The notes under the pieces: model-generated
The model's database searches: none
Seen by the model: only the letters and a program-made list of their open reading frames with translations
What the model was told of the DNA's origin: nothing
NCBI GenBank assembly: GCA_964429015.1
Contig: CAYSAM010000003.1
Coordinates: 6,902-70,901 of the forward strand
Reading direction: 5' to 3'
Length of the DNA: 64,000 nucleotides
Origin: MFAQ01 sp964429015
GTDB taxonomy: Bacteria > Patescibacteriota > Microgenomatia > UBA1400 > MFAQ01
Part shown: positions 25,735-33,974 of the stretch, piece by piece
Layout: each line of letters opens with the position of its first letter
Numbering within the stretch: the first letter of the stretch is position 1
Program-made: the position numbers and the translations under genes

Positions 25735-26870
25735 AAAAACTTTTTACCCTACTTTTTTTAATTGCATTCATTTTTGTTACAAAACCAGTTGAGGCTGTTT
25801 ACTTTGGCTCTGGCGAAAAACTTTCTTTTCCCAAAACTCAAAAATTCAACGAAACAGTTTTTGTTGCTGCTTCCGACCTAAACTTCGAAGCCGACGTCAC
25901 TGGGGACCTTCTCTGTGCCGGTCAAAATATTACTATCTCCGGCAAAATTACCGGCGATATTCTCTGTGCAGGTCAAAATATTACTATCACAGGTACCGTC
26001 GACGGCAACGTCCGCGTAGTAGGCCAACAGGTTAATCTAAATGGTTCTGTATCACGCAACTTAAGTGTTGTTGCTCAAGTCCTAAAACTTTCTAGCAGCT
26101 CCAATATCAAAGGAGATATTTACTACGGAGTCCAAAGTGTTGATTTGCAAGGTGTTTTAGGTCGAGATCTGGCCGGCGGCTCAGAAAGCATCAATATTTC
26201 TGGGTCGCTATTAAGAAACGCCAAAATAGCCGCCAACAAAATAAATATTGACACCAATGCTAAATTGGGAGGAGATCTAGAATACTTTATCGAAAAAACC
26301 GGTACTGCCAACCTCAACGAAAAAAGTATCAAGGGGAAAGTTACTCGCCACGAAGTCGAATTAAAGGAAAAAGATCAAATCAATAGTGGTATCAAAAAAG
26401 TTACGCCTGCAATTGTAGTTACTAAAACAGTCCTCTCAATCATATCCTCAATTTTGTTAGCTTGCATGCTTTTGTATTTTGTCCCTGCTAGAGTTTCTCA
26501 AGTCGTCACAGTTCAAAAATCTCATCCAGTTAAATCAGCCTTTGTTGGTTTGGCGGTTTTGGTTACCACGCCTTTAGCTATTATTATTTCTAGTATTTCT
26601 ATAGTCGGTTTGGGATTAGCTGCTGTTATTTTACTTTTTTACATAATTAGTCTTATTCTTGCTTCTAGGTTTGTAGCTATTTATATCGGTGGTTTGTTAA
26701 TGGAAAAAATCACGGCAACTGGTAAGTCAGTGTATCTTAGCGCTGCACTAGGTTGTTTGGCTTTTGGCATAGTCGCTATTATCCCTGTAGTTGGACCAAT
26801 TGTTTCTTTCCTAATTTTTCTAATTGGGCTTGGATCAACTTTTCTCTCATACCTCCCCTCAGAAAAATAA
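25731..26870 (+). CDS. Bactofilin-like polymer-forming membrane protein
   Basis: A 379-residue protein with signal peptide (1-22, ending VEA). Residues about 50-195 are a beta-helix of repeated short strands (DLLCAGQNITISGKI, DILCAGQNITITGTV, DGNVRVVGQQVNLNG), as in bactofilin/polymer-forming proteins. Several hydrophobic helices follow (about 225-375). It ends the A2M/Memo-CapA operon and overlaps its neighbour by four bases. A surface or periplasmic scaffold is inferred. Confidence 0.78.
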   Translation: MKKLFTLLFLIAFIFVTKPVEAVYFGSGEKLSFPKTQKFNETVFVAASDLNFEADVTGDLLCAGQNITISGKITGDILCAGQNITITGTVDGNVRVVGQQVNLNGSVSRNLSVVAQVLKLSSSSNIKGDIYYGVQSVDLQGVLGRDLAGGSESINISGSLLRNAKIAANKINIDTNAKLGGDLEYFIEKTGTANLNEKSIKGKVTRHEVELKEKDQINSGIKKVTPAIVVTKTVLSIISSILLACMLLYFVPARVSQVVTVQKSHPVKSAFVGLAVLVTTPLAIIISSISIVGLGLAAVILLFYIISLILASRFVAIYIGGLLMEKITATGKSVYLSAALGCLAFGIVAIIPVVGPIVSFLIFLIGLGSTFLSYLPSEK

Positions 26871-26881
26871 CCAGGTTCAAC

Positions 26882-26936
26882 CTGTCATGCCGGTCTTGAT
26901 GAGTTTGTCCCGAGTACCCCCTCGGGAGCATCCAGT
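26882..26936. repeat. Palindromic repeat, TGTCATGCCGG type
   Basis: CTGTCATGCCGGTCTTGATG ... CATCCAGT with an inner CCCGAG/CTCGGG hairpin. It is an interrupted relative of the 53180 copy. Confidence 0.6.
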
Positions 26937-26938
26937 CC

Positions 26939-26983
26939 ACGTCATTGCGATGCACGACTTTAGGTCGGCCGCGGCAATCTATA
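26939..26983. repeat. REP-like element, GTCATTGCGA family
   Basis: ACGTCATTGCGATGCACGAC ... GCGGCAATCTATA with an inner CGACTTTAGGTCG; adjacent to the previous palindrome. Confidence 0.7.
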
Positions 26984-27026
26984 AAAATAAATTCCACTTT
27001 CCTGTTCAACCAAACATATCTCTTGC

Positions 27027-27039
27027 TACAATTATTTAA
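27027..27039 (+). promoter_or_regulatory. Leaderless-type -10 of the SemiSWEET gene
   Basis: TACAAT (27027-27032), six bases, ATG at 27039. Confidence 0.6.
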
Positions 27040-27335
27040 TGCCCATTCACCACTCACTTCACAAAATAAAAAAGACCCATACCGACTATCTAGATTCCAC
27101 CATGTCCGTCGTTGCTTTTATCAGTCCATTTGCAGTTACCCCTCAAATTCTCCAAATCTACCAAACCAAAGACGTCCAAGGAATATCACTTGTAACTTGG
27201 ATTATTTCTATTCTTTCTTCTGTAATTTGGCTTGCTTATGGCTTACACCACAAAGATAAGCCAATAATCTTTAACTCAATCTTAGGAACTCTCTTCTGTT
27301 CTATGATTACTGTAGGAATATTAATATACAGATAA
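27039..27335 (+). CDS. SemiSWEET-type sugar transporter
   Basis: A 98-residue protein with three membrane helices and the PQ-loop motif (FAVTPQILQIYQTKDVQGIS), the size and layout of bacterial SemiSWEETs, which work as dimers and move sugars passively. The tryptophan and asparagine of the pore (VTWIISILSSVIWLAYG; FNSILG) are present. The start fits the -10 six bases upstream. CPR bacteria depend on imported metabolites, which fits the role. Confidence 0.85.
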   Translation: MPIHHSLHKIKKTHTDYLDSTMSVVAFISPFAVTPQILQIYQTKDVQGISLVTWIISILSSVIWLAYGLHHKDKPIIFNSILGTLFCSMITVGILIYR

Positions 27336-27360
27336 AAATATTGATACTCATCCTATATTG

Positions 27361-27431
27361 TCGGGGTACTCGGAATTGAACCGAGATCATGCGCACCCCA
27401 TGCGCACATACTGCCGTTATACTATACCCCG
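27361..27431 (-). tRNA. tRNA-Pro (GGG)
   Basis: On the minus strand the cloverleaf has acceptor CGGGGTA/TACCCCG, anticodon stem TGCGC/GCGCA around ATGGGGT (anticodon GGG) and T arm CTCGG-TTCAATT-CCGAG. Discriminator A; CCA not encoded. Confidence 0.93.
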
Positions 27432-27534
27432 TAGCTAACAGAGTTATTTTATCACGCATATAGAAACCTAACTTAATATTTTAATTTGACATGGGTACTT
27501 GCAAAAATAACCCGAAAGGATTAAATTGATTCTT

Positions 27535-27560
27535 GTAGGGGATGACTCCCACGTCAACCC
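27535..27560. repeat. REP-like GTAGGGG element upstream of recA
   Basis: GTAGGGGATGACTCCCACGT followed by CAACCC; a diverged GTAGGGG family copy 40 bases before recA. Confidence 0.5.
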
Positions 27561-27599
27561 AAAAAATAAACAATAAAAATAAAAATTAACCAAAACAAA

Positions 27600-28658
27600 A
27601 TGGCCAAAAAATCAAAAAATGAAGAAGCAAAAGGTGTCCAAACTCACGTCGACAATAGCGCTCGTCTTACCGCAGTAAAAATCGCCATGCAACAAATCAC
27701 CAAACAATTTGGTGAAGGCGCCATCATGCACATGGACTCCGACAAAATCAACGACAAAATCCCCGTAATCTCTACTGGCTCCATAAGTTTAGATTTAGCT
27801 CTTGGTGTTGGTGGTTTCCCCAAAGGTCGCATTATCGAAGTCTACGGTCCAGAGGCTTCAGGTAAGACCACGGTTGCTCTCCACGTTGTTGCCGAAGCTC
27901 AAAAGCTTGGAGGTATCGCTGCCTTTATCGATGCAGAGCATGCTTTAGATCCAAGCCGTGCCAAATCTATTGGTATAAATTTAGAAGAACTCTTACTCTC
28001 CCAGCCAGACAATGGCGAACAGGCACTAGAGATTGCTGAAACTTTAATTCGTTCTGGCGGAGTCGATGTTGTTGTCATTGACTCAGTTGCCGCCCTAGTT
28101 CCCAAAGCTGAAATCGAAGGGGAAATGGGGGATGCTGCCATGGGTATGCAAGCGCGTCTTATGAGTCAGGCACTAAGAAAAATAACCGGTGCCATTTCCA
28201 AAAGTAAATGTATTGTTATTTTTACTAATCAACTAAGAGACAAAATTGGTGTCATGTTCGGTAATCCCGAGGTCACTACTGGTGGTAAAGCGCTAAAATT
28301 CTATGCCTCCATCCGTATCGACATGCGTAAAATTGGCAACATCCAAGAGGGAGACGAAATTATTGGTTCACGTCATCGCGCTAAAATAGTCAAAAACAAA
28401 GTTGCTTCCCCTTTCAAATTAGCCGAGTTCGATGTTCTCAATGTTGGTGGCATTAGTAAGTTAGGAGATCTTCTAGACACCGCCATTGCCTACGGCGTCG
28501 TCGAAAAAGCCGGCTCCTTTATTAAATACGATGGCCAAACTCTGGCGCAAGGACGCGATGCCGCCAAAGCAGTTTTGTCTGGTCAGCCAGAAACTGTTGA
28601 GAAAATCAAAGAGCAAGTAATGGAAAAGGTCAATGCCGGAGTACAACCAGAAAAATAG
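27600..28658 (+). CDS. recA: Recombinase RecA
   Basis: A 352-residue RecA: strand-exchange ATPase for recombination and repair. Walker A GPEASGKTT is at 83-91; VVVIDSVAALVPKAEIEGE holds Walker B and the following loop, and FTNQLRDKIGVMFGNPE is conserved. The C-terminus is short and basic rather than acidic. No SD. recX overlaps its 3' end. Confidence 0.98.
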   Translation: MAKKSKNEEAKGVQTHVDNSARLTAVKIAMQQITKQFGEGAIMHMDSDKINDKIPVISTGSISLDLALGVGGFPKGRIIEVYGPEASGKTTVALHVVAEAQKLGGIAAFIDAEHALDPSRAKSIGINLEELLLSQPDNGEQALEIAETLIRSGGVDVVVIDSVAALVPKAEIEGEMGDAAMGMQARLMSQALRKITGAISKSKCIVIFTNQLRDKIGVMFGNPEVTTGGKALKFYASIRIDMRKIGNIQEGDEIIGSRHRAKIVKNKVASPFKLAEFDVLNVGGISKLGDLLDTAIAYGVVEKAGSFIKYDGQTLAQGRDAAKAVLSGQPETVEKIKEQVMEKVNAGVQPEK

Positions 28659-29067
28659 TGATATTCGGGCGGTACTTGTAAAGTATGCCGCCAACATTCT
28701 TAGTCGACGCCCATATTTTTATGGCCAAATTAAAAAAAAGCTAGAGGTGCGTTCTCAAAAATTAGGTTTCGAAGGTGTCAATGGTGTCATCGAAGGTATC
28801 CTCAAAGACTTACAGGGTAGTGGCTATTTAGATGACTCTTATCTAGCAGAAAGCTTTGTTAGGCGTTGTCTTGGTAAAGGTCAGGGTCCAAAAATAATTA
28901 AATACAAGTTAGGTCAACTAGGGCTTAGCGTAGCTGCGATAACCAGCGCCTTATCTACTCCAGAGAACCATGACCTTCTAGAGCAAGCCAAAGCCAAAAT
29001 AGCCTCAAAATACTCTTCCTCCGATCCATACATTGTCAAAGCTAAGCTTTACCAGCGTGGTTTTTAG
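28633..29067 (+). CDS. recX: Regulatory protein RecX
   Basis: A 144-residue three-helix-repeat protein that modulates RecA filaments. ILSRRPYFYGQIKKKL and GYLDDSYLAESFVRRCLGKGQG are family-typical. The ATG lies inside recA (26-base overlap), implying coupled translation. A terminator follows at 29140. Confidence 0.88.
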   Translation: MPEYNQKNSDIRAVLVKYAANILSRRPYFYGQIKKKLEVRSQKLGFEGVNGVIEGILKDLQGSGYLDDSYLAESFVRRCLGKGQGPKIIKYKLGQLGLSVAAITSALSTPENHDLLEQAKAKIASKYSSSDPYIVKAKLYQRGF

Positions 29068-29139
29068 TGTAAAATACATCTACTAGTCACACGATTTTAT
29101 CTTTACGCAATGAAAACTCTACTCCCCAAAAACTCCTCA

Positions 29140-29165
29140 CTCCAAACATTTCTGTTGGAGATTTT
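29140..29165 (+). terminator. Probable terminator after recX
   Basis: CTCCAA/TTGGAG hairpin with a nine-base loop followed by ATTTTTC; six pairs, moderate strength. Confidence 0.55.
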
Positions 29166-29214
29166 TCGCGCACAATAAAGTCCAAAGACTAGGTTAATAT
29201 TTATCGCAAAACCT

Positions 29215-30801
29215 ATGTCACTTTTATCTATTTTTAAGTCTGGAATTTTCAAAAAATCAAAAGATTCTGTTGCAAATGTTGAAACTGTAAAGTCATCTCC
29301 TGTTGTAATTAAGTCAGAGGTCGCCTCTATCGCACCAAAAACGTCTACGATCAACGATCTACAAACTACAAACTCTGTCGACACCACCGCAATCATTGCC
29401 CAAGCTACCGCTACGGCTCATGCTCAAGCCAGAGAAATTATTATTTCCGCCAAAGATGAAGCCTTCAAAGTCAAAGATCAAGCTATAAAAGATGCTAGGT
29501 TGCAGCTCGAAGATATCGAAGTAAAAGTAAAGTCGCTAAACCAAAAACAGCAAGCTTTAGTCCAAGAAGAAAATAATCTTAAAAAAGACAGACAGCAACT
29601 AGAGGTAACCCAAAAGCAAATCGAAGAAATAAAAGCCAAACTTCAAGACCATGCTGATCAAATGGTCAAAAAACTAGAAAAAGTTGCATCCCTAACCACC
29701 GAACAAGCCAAAAAAGAACTTCTCGCTCAAGTTGAAAAACGCTCTTCCATGGAGATTGCCAGAGCAATCAAAGAAACAGAAGAAGTCGCCAGAGCCCAAG
29801 CCCAAGATAAGGCCAGAGAAATTCTCGTCGACTCTATGAGGTCAGGGGCTACTGATTATGTTGCAGAGTACACAATTTCTACAGTCCCAATTCCAGACGA
29901 AGAAACCAAAGGTAGAATAATTGGTAAAGATGGTAGAAACATTAGAATCTTCGAAAAAGTTTCTGGTTGCGACGTATCCATGGATGATTCACCAGACGAA
30001 GTAAAACTCAGTAGTTTTGATCCGGTCAGAAGAGAAATTGCCCGCCAAACCTTAATTCATTTAATTAAAGATGGTCGTATTCATCCTGCTCGTATCGAAG
30101 AATACTTCGAAAGATCAAAGAGAGATGTTGAGCAGATCATGTTTCAAGAAGGACAAAAGCTTTGTCACGCTGTTGGCGTCTACAATATGCACCGTGACAT
30201 TGTTGCCATGTTAGGACGATTCAAGTTCCGCACCTCATACGGCCAAAACATGATCAGTCACACACTGGAGGAAACCAGAATCGGTATCAAAATTGCTAGT
30301 GAAATTGGCGCCAATGTCGACATTGTTCGTATGGGCTGCTTGCTTCACGATATAGGTAAAATTATCGAAGGTGAAGGTAATCACATCGAACTAGGTGTTA
30401 ATTATCTTAAAAAATACAATCTTCCCCAGCCCATCATTGACTGTGTAGCTCAACACCACGAAGATGAAGAATTTAGTTCTATAGAATCAGTCTTGGTTTA
30501 TATTTCTGATGCTATCTCTGGTTCTCGCCCCGGTGCTCGCCACGAAAATACCGAAGACTATGCTAAGAGAATAAAACAACTAGAAGAAGTAGCTCGCAAA
30601 CACCCAGAAGTCGAAGATGCTTACGCCATTTCCGCTGGTCGCGAAATTAGAGTCATCGTCAATCCTCACAAGGCAGGCGATGCTCAGCTAGTCATCTTGG
30701 CTCAAGCCATAAGAGACGAAATCAGAGACACTATGACCTTCCCTGGCACCGTCAAAGTAAACGTCATTCGCGAAACCCGCGCCTCCGAAATCGCCAGTTA
30801 A
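29215..30801 (+). CDS. rny: Ribonuclease Y without the N-terminal membrane helix
   Basis: A 528-residue endoribonuclease of mRNA decay. After a 70-residue polar N-terminus comes a coiled coil (about 75-205), a KH domain (GRIIGKDGRNIRIFEKVSG, near 240-260) and an HD domain with LLHDIGK (H378-D379) and HHEDEE. RNase Y is normally anchored by a hydrophobic N-terminal helix, which is absent here. The C-terminus RETRASEIAS is also found at the end of the next gene. Confidence 0.94.
   Translation: MSLLSIFKSGIFKKSKDSVANVETVKSSPVVIKSEVASIAPKTSTINDLQTTNSVDTTAIIAQATATAHAQAREIIISAKDEAFKVKDQAIKDARLQLEDIEVKVKSLNQKQQALVQEENNLKKDRQQLEVTQKQIEEIKAKLQDHADQMVKKLEKVASLTTEQAKKELLAQVEKRSSMEIARAIKETEEVARAQAQDKAREILVDSMRSGATDYVAEYTISTVPIPDEETKGRIIGKDGRNIRIFEKVSGCDVSMDDSPDEVKLSSFDPVRREIARQTLIHLIKDGRIHPARIEEYFERSKRDVEQIMFQEGQKLCHAVGVYNMHRDIVAMLGRFKFRTSYGQNMISHTLEETRIGIKIASEIGANVDIVRMGCLLHDIGKIIEGEGNHIELGVNYLKKYNLPQPIIDCVAQHHEDEEFSSIESVLVYISDAISGSRPGARHENTEDYAKRIKQLEEVARKHPEVEDAYAISAGREIRVIVNPHKAGDAQLVILAQAIRDEIRDTMTFPGTVKVNVIRETRASEIAS
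30773..30795 (+). repeat. 23-bp repeat at the rny 3' end
   Basis: AAACCCGCGCCTCCGAAATC plus GCC; identical to 31727-31749 at the end of the adjacent gene, in the same frame, encoding TRASEIA. Confidence 0.9.
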
Positions 30802-30816
30802 TATTTAACTAAAAAA

Positions 30817-31755
30817 ATGACTATAATCACCGGTTGTGAAGGTCCAGATCTAGATGGTGTTGCCTGCATGATTGCCTATTCTGAGTTGTTAAATGCAAAG
30901 GGTATTCAGTCCAAGGCCAAATACTTTGGCAAACTCGATTTGGAAACCAATTTTGTCACCAAGTTCACTAATTATTTTCCGTTAGACGAAGGATCGTATC
31001 TACATGACGCCGACTATGTTCTAGTCGATACTGCAAATCCAGACATAATTGATAAAAATATACCAATCGATCGGGTAATTTCAGTTTTCGATCATCGTCA
31101 ACTTGTATTTACCAATAAATTCACCAATGCAGAATTACATATCGAACTGGTTGGTTCCTGCGCCACCTTAATTACCGAAGAGTTCCAAAAGGCAAAAGTA
31201 ACCCCAAGCATTAACTCGGCGACTTACCTGTATTCTGCAATTGTTTTTAGTACTATAAACTTCAAAAATACGGTCACAACAGATAGAGATATCAAAGCAG
31301 CCGAATGGCTACTGTCTATTGCAAATACAAGCGAAAGCTTTGTTCGCGATTTATTTTCAGCAAAATCTCAAATATCTCCATCCAATCTTTATGAAATATT
31401 GTCACAGGATTTTTCCATAAAAACTCTATCAGATCACAAAATCGGTATTGCTCAAATTGAAATGGTCAACATCAATCGTTTCTTGTCCGACCTCAAACAA
31501 CCTCTTAAAGAGGCACTCTCCAAACTAAAAACAGACAACAACTTGGAATATATCTTTTTCAATGGTATTGATGTCATTGACGGCTACAGTCTGTTCATAG
31601 TTATCGATTCGGCTTCGGCAGACATCTTCTCTTCGATACTCGGAATTTCCAGGTTCGAATACTCACATCAACATCCCTCCATCATCATGCGCAAACAAAT
31701 CTGGCCAAAAGTTGAAGAACATCTAAAAACCCGCGCCTCCGAAATCGCCTCATAA
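30817..31755 (+). CDS. DHH-family phosphoesterase/pyrophosphatase-like protein
   Basis: A 312-residue protein resembling the DHH phosphoesterases and manganese-dependent inorganic pyrophosphatases: GCEGPDLDGVACMIAYSELL, a VDTANPD segment, and VFDHRQ in place of the DHH triad. A C-terminal substrate domain (about 205-300) fits the two-lobe fold. The last eight residues (TRASEIAS) are a copy of the RNase Y end. No SD; 15 bases after rny, so likely cotranscribed. Natural substrate unknown. Confidence 0.72.
   Translation: MTIITGCEGPDLDGVACMIAYSELLNAKGIQSKAKYFGKLDLETNFVTKFTNYFPLDEGSYLHDADYVLVDTANPDIIDKNIPIDRVISVFDHRQLVFTNKFTNAELHIELVGSCATLITEEFQKAKVTPSINSATYLYSAIVFSTINFKNTVTTDRDIKAAEWLLSIANTSESFVRDLFSAKSQISPSNLYEILSQDFSIKTLSDHKIGIAQIEMVNINRFLSDLKQPLKEALSKLKTDNNLEYIFFNGIDVIDGYSLFIVIDSASADIFSSILGISRFEYSHQHPSIIMRKQIWPKVEEHLKTRASEIAS
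31727..31749 (+). repeat. Copy of the rny 3' end in the DHH gene
   Basis: Identical to 30773-30795, forming the last codons of the DHH gene. Confidence 0.9.
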
Positions 31756-31764
31756 AAATGCATT

Positions 31765-31790
31765 GTTGGGGCGAGGTTCCTCTCGCCCCC
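31765..31790. repeat. Palindromic repeat GGGGCGAGG...CCTCTCGCCCC
   Basis: GGGGCGAGgttcCTCTCGCCCC hairpin directly fused to the next REP-like element. The 208-base gap 31756-31963 contains these repeats and otherwise nothing I can identify. Confidence 0.65.
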
Positions 31791-31832
31791 GTCATTGCGA
31801 GTCACGGCTTCAGGTCGGCCACGGTGCTTCTC
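31789..31832. repeat. REP-like element, GTCATTGCGAG family
   Basis: CGTCATTGCGAGTCACGGCT followed by TCAGGTCGGCCACGG. Confidence 0.65.
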
Positions 31833-31963
31833 AGTAGGTTTCTGCCTTTAGCCCCTGACCTAGATCCGTGGTAAATGTCGAAATTAGTTTTTGTCGAAGA
31901 CAAAATAACTTTCGACCAATCTATACAAACTACACTAAGTGAAAATAGTACTTAGTCAAAAAT

Positions 31964-32443
31964 TTATTTTACTAGCGCTAGTAAGGCATTTATATCCAGT
32001 TGTTTAGAATCCATCTCAATCATGCCATCTGCATTTTTCACCCAAGTTTCTTCTGGTGTATCGCAGTACAGTTCAATACCAATGTTATCTGGGTCACGCA
32101 AATATATCGCCTCAGATACTCCATGGTTACTCGCTCCTTCAATCGGATATTTATTAACTACTAAACTTTTTAATACTTTGGCAAGTTCCAGTCTGCTTGG
32201 CAGTAAAATCGCAAAGTGATAAAGTCCTGCAAACCCCTGTGGTTGTGGTGGTATTCCCTCACCTTGCCACACATTCAAACCGATATGATGGTGATAACCA
32301 CCAGCAGATAAAAATACTGCCGACTTTCCATATTTATTTGTCACTTCAAAGCCCAAAATATCTCTATAAAACTGAAGTGACTTTTCCAGGTTAGAAACAG
32401 TTAGGTGGACATGACCTATTTTTGTTTTCGGACTTATTATCAT
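31964..32443 (-). CDS. VOC-family (glyoxalase/dioxygenase-like) protein
   Basis: A 159-residue vicinal-oxygen-chelate fold protein. GHVHLTVSNLEKSLQFYRDI and YHFAILLPS carry the paired-module histidines and IGIELYCDTPEETW the glutamate ligand, as in catechol-dioxygenase CatE-like proteins. TAGAAT ends five bases before the ATG, so the message may be leaderless. Substrate unknown. Confidence 0.85.
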   Translation of the reverse strand: MIISPKTKIGHVHLTVSNLEKSLQFYRDILGFEVTNKYGKSAVFLSAGGYHHHIGLNVWQGEGIPPQPQGFAGLYHFAILLPSRLELAKVLKSLVVNKYPIEGASNHGVSEAIYLRDPDNIGIELYCDTPEETWVKNADGMIEMDSKQLDINALLALVK

Positions 32444-32545
32444 AATTTATTCTACGTTAGTCTAGTGTTCTTGAGTTTTTTACTTATAAGTGCTATTATC
32501 AACGCACATTATCATTGATACTGCCCAATAAATTAATAAAAAAAT

Positions 32546-32821
32546 ATGACAAAACAAACCCTTATCGGAATTGTTTCCAAAAAAGTTCACCTCACCAAAA
32601 AAGCTGTCAAAGAAACAGTCGATGTTTTTTTCGATGAATCTATAAAAGCACTTACCAAAGGTGAAAAGGTTGTAGTGTCTGGCTTTGGTACCTTTTATGT
32701 CAGCAAGGTAAACGATAAGCAAGTTGTTCCTTTTGGCAACGAATCCAAACGTCAAGTAGTCAAAGGTCACAAAGTCGTCAACTTCCACGTTGGCAAACCT
32801 CTCAAGAAAAAAGTTTCTTAA
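32546..32821 (+). CDS. hup: DNA-binding protein HU
   Basis: A 91-residue histone-like protein: helical N-terminus, KVVVSGFGTFYVSK core, and beta-arm region. HU dimers bend DNA. The stop overlaps the miaB start (TAATG). Confidence 0.95.
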   Translation: MTKQTLIGIVSKKVHLTKKAVKETVDVFFDESIKALTKGEKVVVSGFGTFYVSKVNDKQVVPFGNESKRQVVKGHKVVNFHVGKPLKKKVS

Positions 32822-33972
32822 TGCCTTTAGTTTTTATCAAAACATTTGGCTGTCAAGCCAACAAATCAGACTCCGAAAGGGTTCTTGGAGACTATCTTGC
32901 TAGAGGTTTTCAGGAAACAGAAAATTGGAGAGAAGCGGAGGAAATTGTTATCAATACTTGTTCCGTAAGGCAATCCGCGGAGGATAGAGTTACAGGCTTT
33001 TTATTAAATGTCGAAAAATATTTTCAAGATCAAGGTTCAACTCGGCCAAAAATAATTCTTACTGGCTGCATGTTACATATCAAAGAGCAGGAGATAAAAA
33101 CTCTCCTACCTCAGGTCGACGAAGTTCTTCCTATAGGTGAAGTGGGTTTCAATCAAAAAGCTATAAGAAAAGATAAGCATCACGCTTGGATCCCAATCTC
33201 TAGTGGCTGCAACAGCTTTTGTACTTTTTGTATTGTTCCCTTTTCTCGCGGCCGCGAAAAATCTCGTTCTCTAGAAAGTATTCTGGAGGAGGTAACCAAT
33301 TTAGCCAGTGAGGGCTATAAACAAATCACCCTCCTAGGTCAAAACGTCAATTCCTGGGGACTAGAAAAAATTGGTATTTCTCTTCGTAAAATTTTCATGG
33401 AACAAGGAAACGTAACCGTAGATCAACTACCAAGCAATGCCTCCCAGTATCAAAGACCAGAGGGTATTCCTCCTTTTGTTCACTTACTCCAAGAAATAAG
33501 TAAAATTAACGGTATCGAAAAAATATCATTTTTTACCAGTAATCCATGGGATTTTTGGGATGAGCTAATAGAAGAAATAAAAAACAATCCCAAAATTGAT
33601 CGCTTTATTCACTTGCCAGTTCAATCTGGCAGCAACCGCATTCTAAAACAAATGAATAGGGGATACACTCGCGAGTCTTACCTTAGTATCGTTAACAAAA
33701 TAAAAAAAGAAATTCCCGAAGCTGTGTTAGGTACAGATATTATTGTAGGTTTCCCAGGAGAAACAGAAGAGGATTTTCAAGACACTGTAAATTTAGTAAA
33801 AGAAGTTGGCTACAAGGTAGCCTTTGTGGCACGCTATTCTCCTCGTCCAGGTACCGCCTCCCAACGGCTATTTCTAGATGATATACCTGCCGCCGAGAAA
33901 AAAAGGCGTTGGGAAATTCTCGATAAAATAGCCAACAAAGACACACTAAGAGAACGCCCTCATATTGCATAA
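32821..33972 (+). CDS. miaB: tRNA methylthiotransferase MiaB, without TRAM domain
   Basis: Adds the 2-methylthio group to i6A37 of tRNA. The N-terminal cluster domain (FIKTFGCQANKSDSERV, NTCSVR, TGCML) and radical-SAM CNSFCTFC (C130, C134, C137) are intact. The 383-residue product stops right after the radical-SAM barrel; the usual C-terminal TRAM domain of about 60 residues is missing. A REP-like element begins 20 bases after its stop. Confidence 0.93.
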   Translation: MPLVFIKTFGCQANKSDSERVLGDYLARGFQETENWREAEEIVINTCSVRQSAEDRVTGFLLNVEKYFQDQGSTRPKIILTGCMLHIKEQEIKTLLPQVDEVLPIGEVGFNQKAIRKDKHHAWIPISSGCNSFCTFCIVPFSRGREKSRSLESILEEVTNLASEGYKQITLLGQNVNSWGLEKIGISLRKIFMEQGNVTVDQLPSNASQYQRPEGIPPFVHLLQEISKINGIEKISFFTSNPWDFWDELIEEIKNNPKIDRFIHLPVQSGSNRILKQMNRGYTRESYLSIVNKIKKEIPEAVLGTDIIVGFPGETEEDFQDTVNLVKEVGYKVAFVARYSPRPGTASQRLFLDDIPAAEKKRRWEILDKIANKDTLRERPHIA

Positions 33973-33974
33973 AC

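Noticed and set aside
29110..29178. Small leader ORF before rny (MKTLLPKN...)
   Set aside because: No SD, overlaps the probable recX terminator and has no recognisable attenuator.
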